Origin: Candidatus Puniceispirillum sp.
GTDB taxonomy: Bacteria; Pseudomonadota; Alphaproteobacteria; Puniceispirillales; Puniceispirillaceae
NCBI GenBank assembly: GCA_028382965.1
Contig: JAOEUK010000002.1
Location: 124,001 to 188,000, forward strand
DNA: 64,000 nt
Reading direction: 5' to 3'
In this document: in pieces, positions 61,931 through 64,000 of the stretch
Layout of the letters: each line of letters starts with the position of its first letter
How positions within the stretch are numbered: the stretch's first letter is position 1
Translations under genes and position numbers: made by a program
The notes under the pieces: generated by a model
Told to the model about the DNA's origin: nothing
Database searches by the model: none
What the model saw: only the letters and a program-made list of their open reading frames with translations

Positions 61931-63522
61931 TTTGCACTCTGAAGAATCATGTCAGATAATTTTTCACCAATCATTATGGTAGGCGCATTTGTGTTGCCTG
62001 AGGTAATTGTTGGCATGATTGACGCATCGGCAACCCGAAGGCCAGTAACGCCATAAACCTGAAGTTTTTCATTAACAACTGACATTTTGTCTTGTCCCAT
62101 TTTACAAGTGCCAGTCGGATGGTAAATCGTTGTTGCCGTGTTTCGCACCCACTCAAGAATTGCGTCATCATCATCTTCTGCCACCGTCAAACCAGGCGCA
62201 TATTCTTCAGTGATTAATGATTTCACAGGATTCGTTTTACAAATTACACGAGCAATCTTGATGCCAGCAATCAGCGCATCGCAATCCGTTCTTGTCGCAA
62301 GATAGTTTGGATGAATTGCTGGATAATCTTCAGAATTAGCCGATAATAATTTCAAACAGCCCCGGCTTTCGGGACGCAACTGCAATACTGATGTAGTGAA
62401 CGCAGAAAAGTGGTGACTGCCAGCAGCTACATTGTCAGCGCTAAAAGGTTGAAGGTGAAACTGGATATCAGGCGTTTCTAGTTCCGGCCGTGTTTTTAAA
62501 AAAGCTGTCCCTAGGCTAGCTGCCATTGCCATTGGTCCAGAACGTTTAAACGCATATTCCAATGCAATGGACAAAAGTTGGAATGGACTTTTTGTTTCTG
62601 TATTAATTGTGCTGGCATTGCATTTGTAAATTGGGCGTGCCTGGAGATGGTCTTGCAAATTTTTGCCTACCCCAGGCAAGTGATGTATCGATGCTATTCC
62701 GTGGTTGGCCAAATCTTTTTGGTCACCGATGCCTGACAACATCAGAATTTGAGGTGACCCAATGGCACCAGCAGAGATTATTATCTCGCAACGTGCTCTA
62801 ATTTTCTTCTGTTTTCCATGAATTCGAACAACTGCAGAAACAGCACGTTTGCCTTCGAATTGGATCTGATCAGTGTGCGCATGAGTGATGATGTGCAAAT
62901 TTTTACGTCCACGAATGGGTTTTAAGTAAGCAACTGCTGTACTACATCTCTGGCCATTCTTCATTGTCATTTGAAAAAAGCCGGCACCCTCCTGGTCCTC
63001 TAAGTTGTAGTCATCTGTGCGCTTATAGCCCGCTGACACAGCAGCCTCAACCCAGGCATTAATAACTTCACGGTCAACTTTATTTTCTGATACATTTAGA
63101 GGGCCTCCAATGCCTCGCTCTGCCGATGAATTACCTTCCCAATTTTCAGCCCGTCTAAAAAGAGGCATCACATCATCCCAGCTCCATCCTGCATTTCCAA
63201 GCTGTCGCCAATGATCAAAATCCTGCGGCTGCCCTCTGACATATAAAAGGCCATTGATCGAACTGCTACCACCAAGCACCTTACCCCGTGGCCAGTTTAT
63301 CGAACGACCATTTAATCCAGGATCTGGCTGTGTTTTATAACACCAATCCGTTTTTGGGTTGCCCATCGTTTTAAAATAACCAACCGGAATATGAATCCAA
63401 GGGTATCGATCGTTTCCACCAGCTTCAATCAGCGCAACTGTAACGGACGGATCAGCAGATAAGCGGTTAGCTATCACGCAGCCAGCGGATCCCGCCCCAA
63501 TAATAACATAATCAAATTCCAA
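61927..63522 (-). CDS. GMC family FAD-dependent alcohol dehydrogenase (choline-dehydrogenase-like)
   Basis: About 531 residues. FAD-binding FDYVIIGAGSAGCVIANRLS, GMC signature 1 RGKVLGGSSSINGLLYVRG and signature 2 GAIGSPQILMLSGIG; the C-terminal active-site His/Asn lie in YHPTGTCKMG and SGNTNAPTIMIGEK. No ATG fits the N-terminus; a TTG at 63522 after a GGGGGTCGGG site is the likely start, six codons inside the track ORF. It oxidises an alcohol to an aldehyde or ketone, passing electrons to the quinone pool. First gene of this operon, opposite the IclR regulator. Confidence 0.9.
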   Translation of the reverse strand: MEFDYVIIGAGSAGCVIANRLSADPSVTVALIEAGGNDRYPWIHIPVGYFKTMGNPKTDWCYKTQPDPGLNGRSINWPRGKVLGGSSSINGLLYVRGQPQDFDHWRQLGNAGWSWDDVMPLFRRAENWEGNSSAERGIGGPLNVSENKVDREVINAWVEAAVSAGYKRTDDYNLEDQEGAGFFQMTMKNGQRCSTAVAYLKPIRGRKNLHIITHAHTDQIQFEGKRAVSAVVRIHGKQKKIRARCEIIISAGAIGSPQILMLSGIGDQKDLANHGIASIHHLPGVGKNLQDHLQARPIYKCNASTINTETKSPFQLLSIALEYAFKRSGPMAMAASLGTAFLKTRPELETPDIQFHLQPFSADNVAAGSHHFSAFTTSVLQLRPESRGCLKLLSANSEDYPAIHPNYLATRTDCDALIAGIKIARVICKTNPVKSLITEEYAPGLTVAEDDDDAILEWVRNTATTIYHPTGTCKMGQDKMSVVNEKLQVYGVTGLRVADASIMPTITSGNTNAPTIMIGEKLSDMILQSAK

Positions 63523-63553
63523 CCCGACCCCCGGGATCAAAAAGTTGCTTTTT

Positions 63554-63568
63554 GAGACTTATAGTCTC
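63554..63568. promoter_or_regulatory. Palindrome GAGACT-TAT-AGTCTC before the GMC operon
   Basis: A perfect 6-bp-arm palindrome sits 31 bases before the GMC start codon, between the operon and the divergent IclR gene. Suitable size and place for an IclR-type operator. Confidence 0.6.
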
Positions 63569-63675
63569 TATTGTGTTAATTTATCTAAATAAATGCACGT
63601 AATAAAGGTCTTATCAAGTAAAATATCAGCCTACATGTAAAGCAGTATTAGATTTATTATCGAGCGGACAAAGTT

Positions 63676-64000
63676 ATGACAGTTTCAATCCCACCAAATT
63701 TGCGCATTTTGAAAATTTTTGAAATCATTGCCAACGCTGGACGTCCACTGACCCCAACTGAGATTAATGAACGACTTGAGTGGCCAAAGCAAAGCCTGCA
63801 CCGACTGTGTCAAACTCTGGTTACTGAAGGCTACTTAGTCAAACAGGCGCGCCGCCTTCATCCTACAAAACGGCTTTTGGAGCTAGCCGCAGGACTAACA
63901 CAGCATGCTTCAGGGCAAACTGCTCGACATCAAATTTTGTTGAATATTGCTCGTGAAACTGGCGAGACGGTTAATTTTGTTCGACCAGAGATTTTGGGTA
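63676..64000 (+). CDS. IclR family transcriptional regulator (5' part, cut by window end)
   Basis: Not in the ORF track because it runs off the window. It starts at ATG 63676 and reads MTVSIPPNLRILKIFEIIANAGRPLTPTEINERLEWPKQSLHRLCQTLVTEGYLVKQ, an IclR winged helix, then RRLHPTKRLLELAAGLTQHAS and the beginning of the effector domain (GETVNFVRPE). 108 codons are visible. It is divergent from the GMC/TerC/HpsN-like operon, so it probably controls it, sensing the substrate or an intermediate. Confidence 0.85.
   Translation, partial: MTVSIPPNLRILKIFEIIANAGRPLTPTEINERLEWPKQSLHRLCQTLVTEGYLVKQARRLHPTKRLLELAAGLTQHASGQTARHQILLNIARETGETVNFVRPEILG

Noticed and set aside
1-64000. CRISPR array, prophage, integron or insertion sequence
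   Set aside because: No regularly spaced repeats, integrase, transposase or phage structural gene was seen anywhere in the window.

Overview
The window reads as one stretch of chromosome from a marine-type alphaproteobacterium. Three things point there: lineage-typical neighbourhoods (UbiK opposite lgt; DUF1285, CoA pyrophosphatase, DUF6111 and CCA transferase in a row; petABC beside hemF; a TauE exporter next to TIGR02186), a moderately AT-rich composition, and genes for oceanic organosulfur compounds (a DmdA-like DMSP demethylase and an HpsN-type dihydroxypropanesulfonate dehydrogenase). A SAR116/Puniceispirillum-like relative is my best guess, but that is inference from gene content. I found no rRNA, tRNA, CRISPR array, phage or insertion sequence.

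Region 1 (1-22.6 kb) is mostly housekeeping: an OmpR/EnvZ-type pair, CsaA, a COQ9-like protein, ProC, YbjN, UbiK, Lgt, MidA/NDUFAF7-like methyltransferase, PgeF, Prs, L25, Pth, YchF, the cytochrome bc1 complex, HemF, CCA transferase, a Nudix enzyme, DUF1285, a TauE/SafE exporter operon, a universal stress protein, a cyclophilin and RarD. Region 2 (22.6-26.3 kb) has a truncated cold-shock gene, the DmdA-like gene, threonine aldolase and a HAD phosphatase.

Region 3 (26.4-43.6 kb) is the most interesting part. It is a catabolic island with a MarR regulator, an enamidase homologue, an aldehyde:ferredoxin-oxidoreductase-family protein, a molybdenum hydroxylase (FAD subunit plus a fused 2Fe-2S/Mo subunit), a 6-hydroxynicotinate-reductase-like Fe-S protein and an ApbE-superfamily UPF0280 protein. 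Opposite or next to these lie DUF1185, a small DMT transporter, a NIPSNAP protein, a DapA-family aldolase and a complete branched-chain-amino-acid-type ABC importer. Together they look like uptake, hydroxylation, ferredoxin-dependent ring reduction and hydrolytic ring opening of a nicotinate-like N-heterocycle, resembling the Eubacterium barkeri nicotinate pathway. A flavin monooxygenase and an enol-lactone hydrolase follow on the other side of a perfect 21-bp palindrome.

Region 4 (46.5-55.7 kb) holds a frameshifted glutathione transferase, an aminotransferase and a dense peptidoglycan-recycling island: a GH84-type glycosidase, PIG-L deacetylase, AnmK, MurQ, L,D-transpeptidase-fold protein, AmpG permease, NlpC/P60 peptidase and an amidase. 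Region 5 (55.8-64 kb) carries a HAD phosphatase, glyoxalase I and II, and a five-gene operon (GMC oxidoreductase, TerC, HpsN-like, SDR, zinc dehydrogenase) divergent from an IclR regulator cut off by the window end. That operon probably degrades dihydroxypropanesulfonate. Many starts in the supplied ORF track are upstream GTG/TTG codons; I moved them where an ATG with a ribosome binding site or a clean operon junction fits better.
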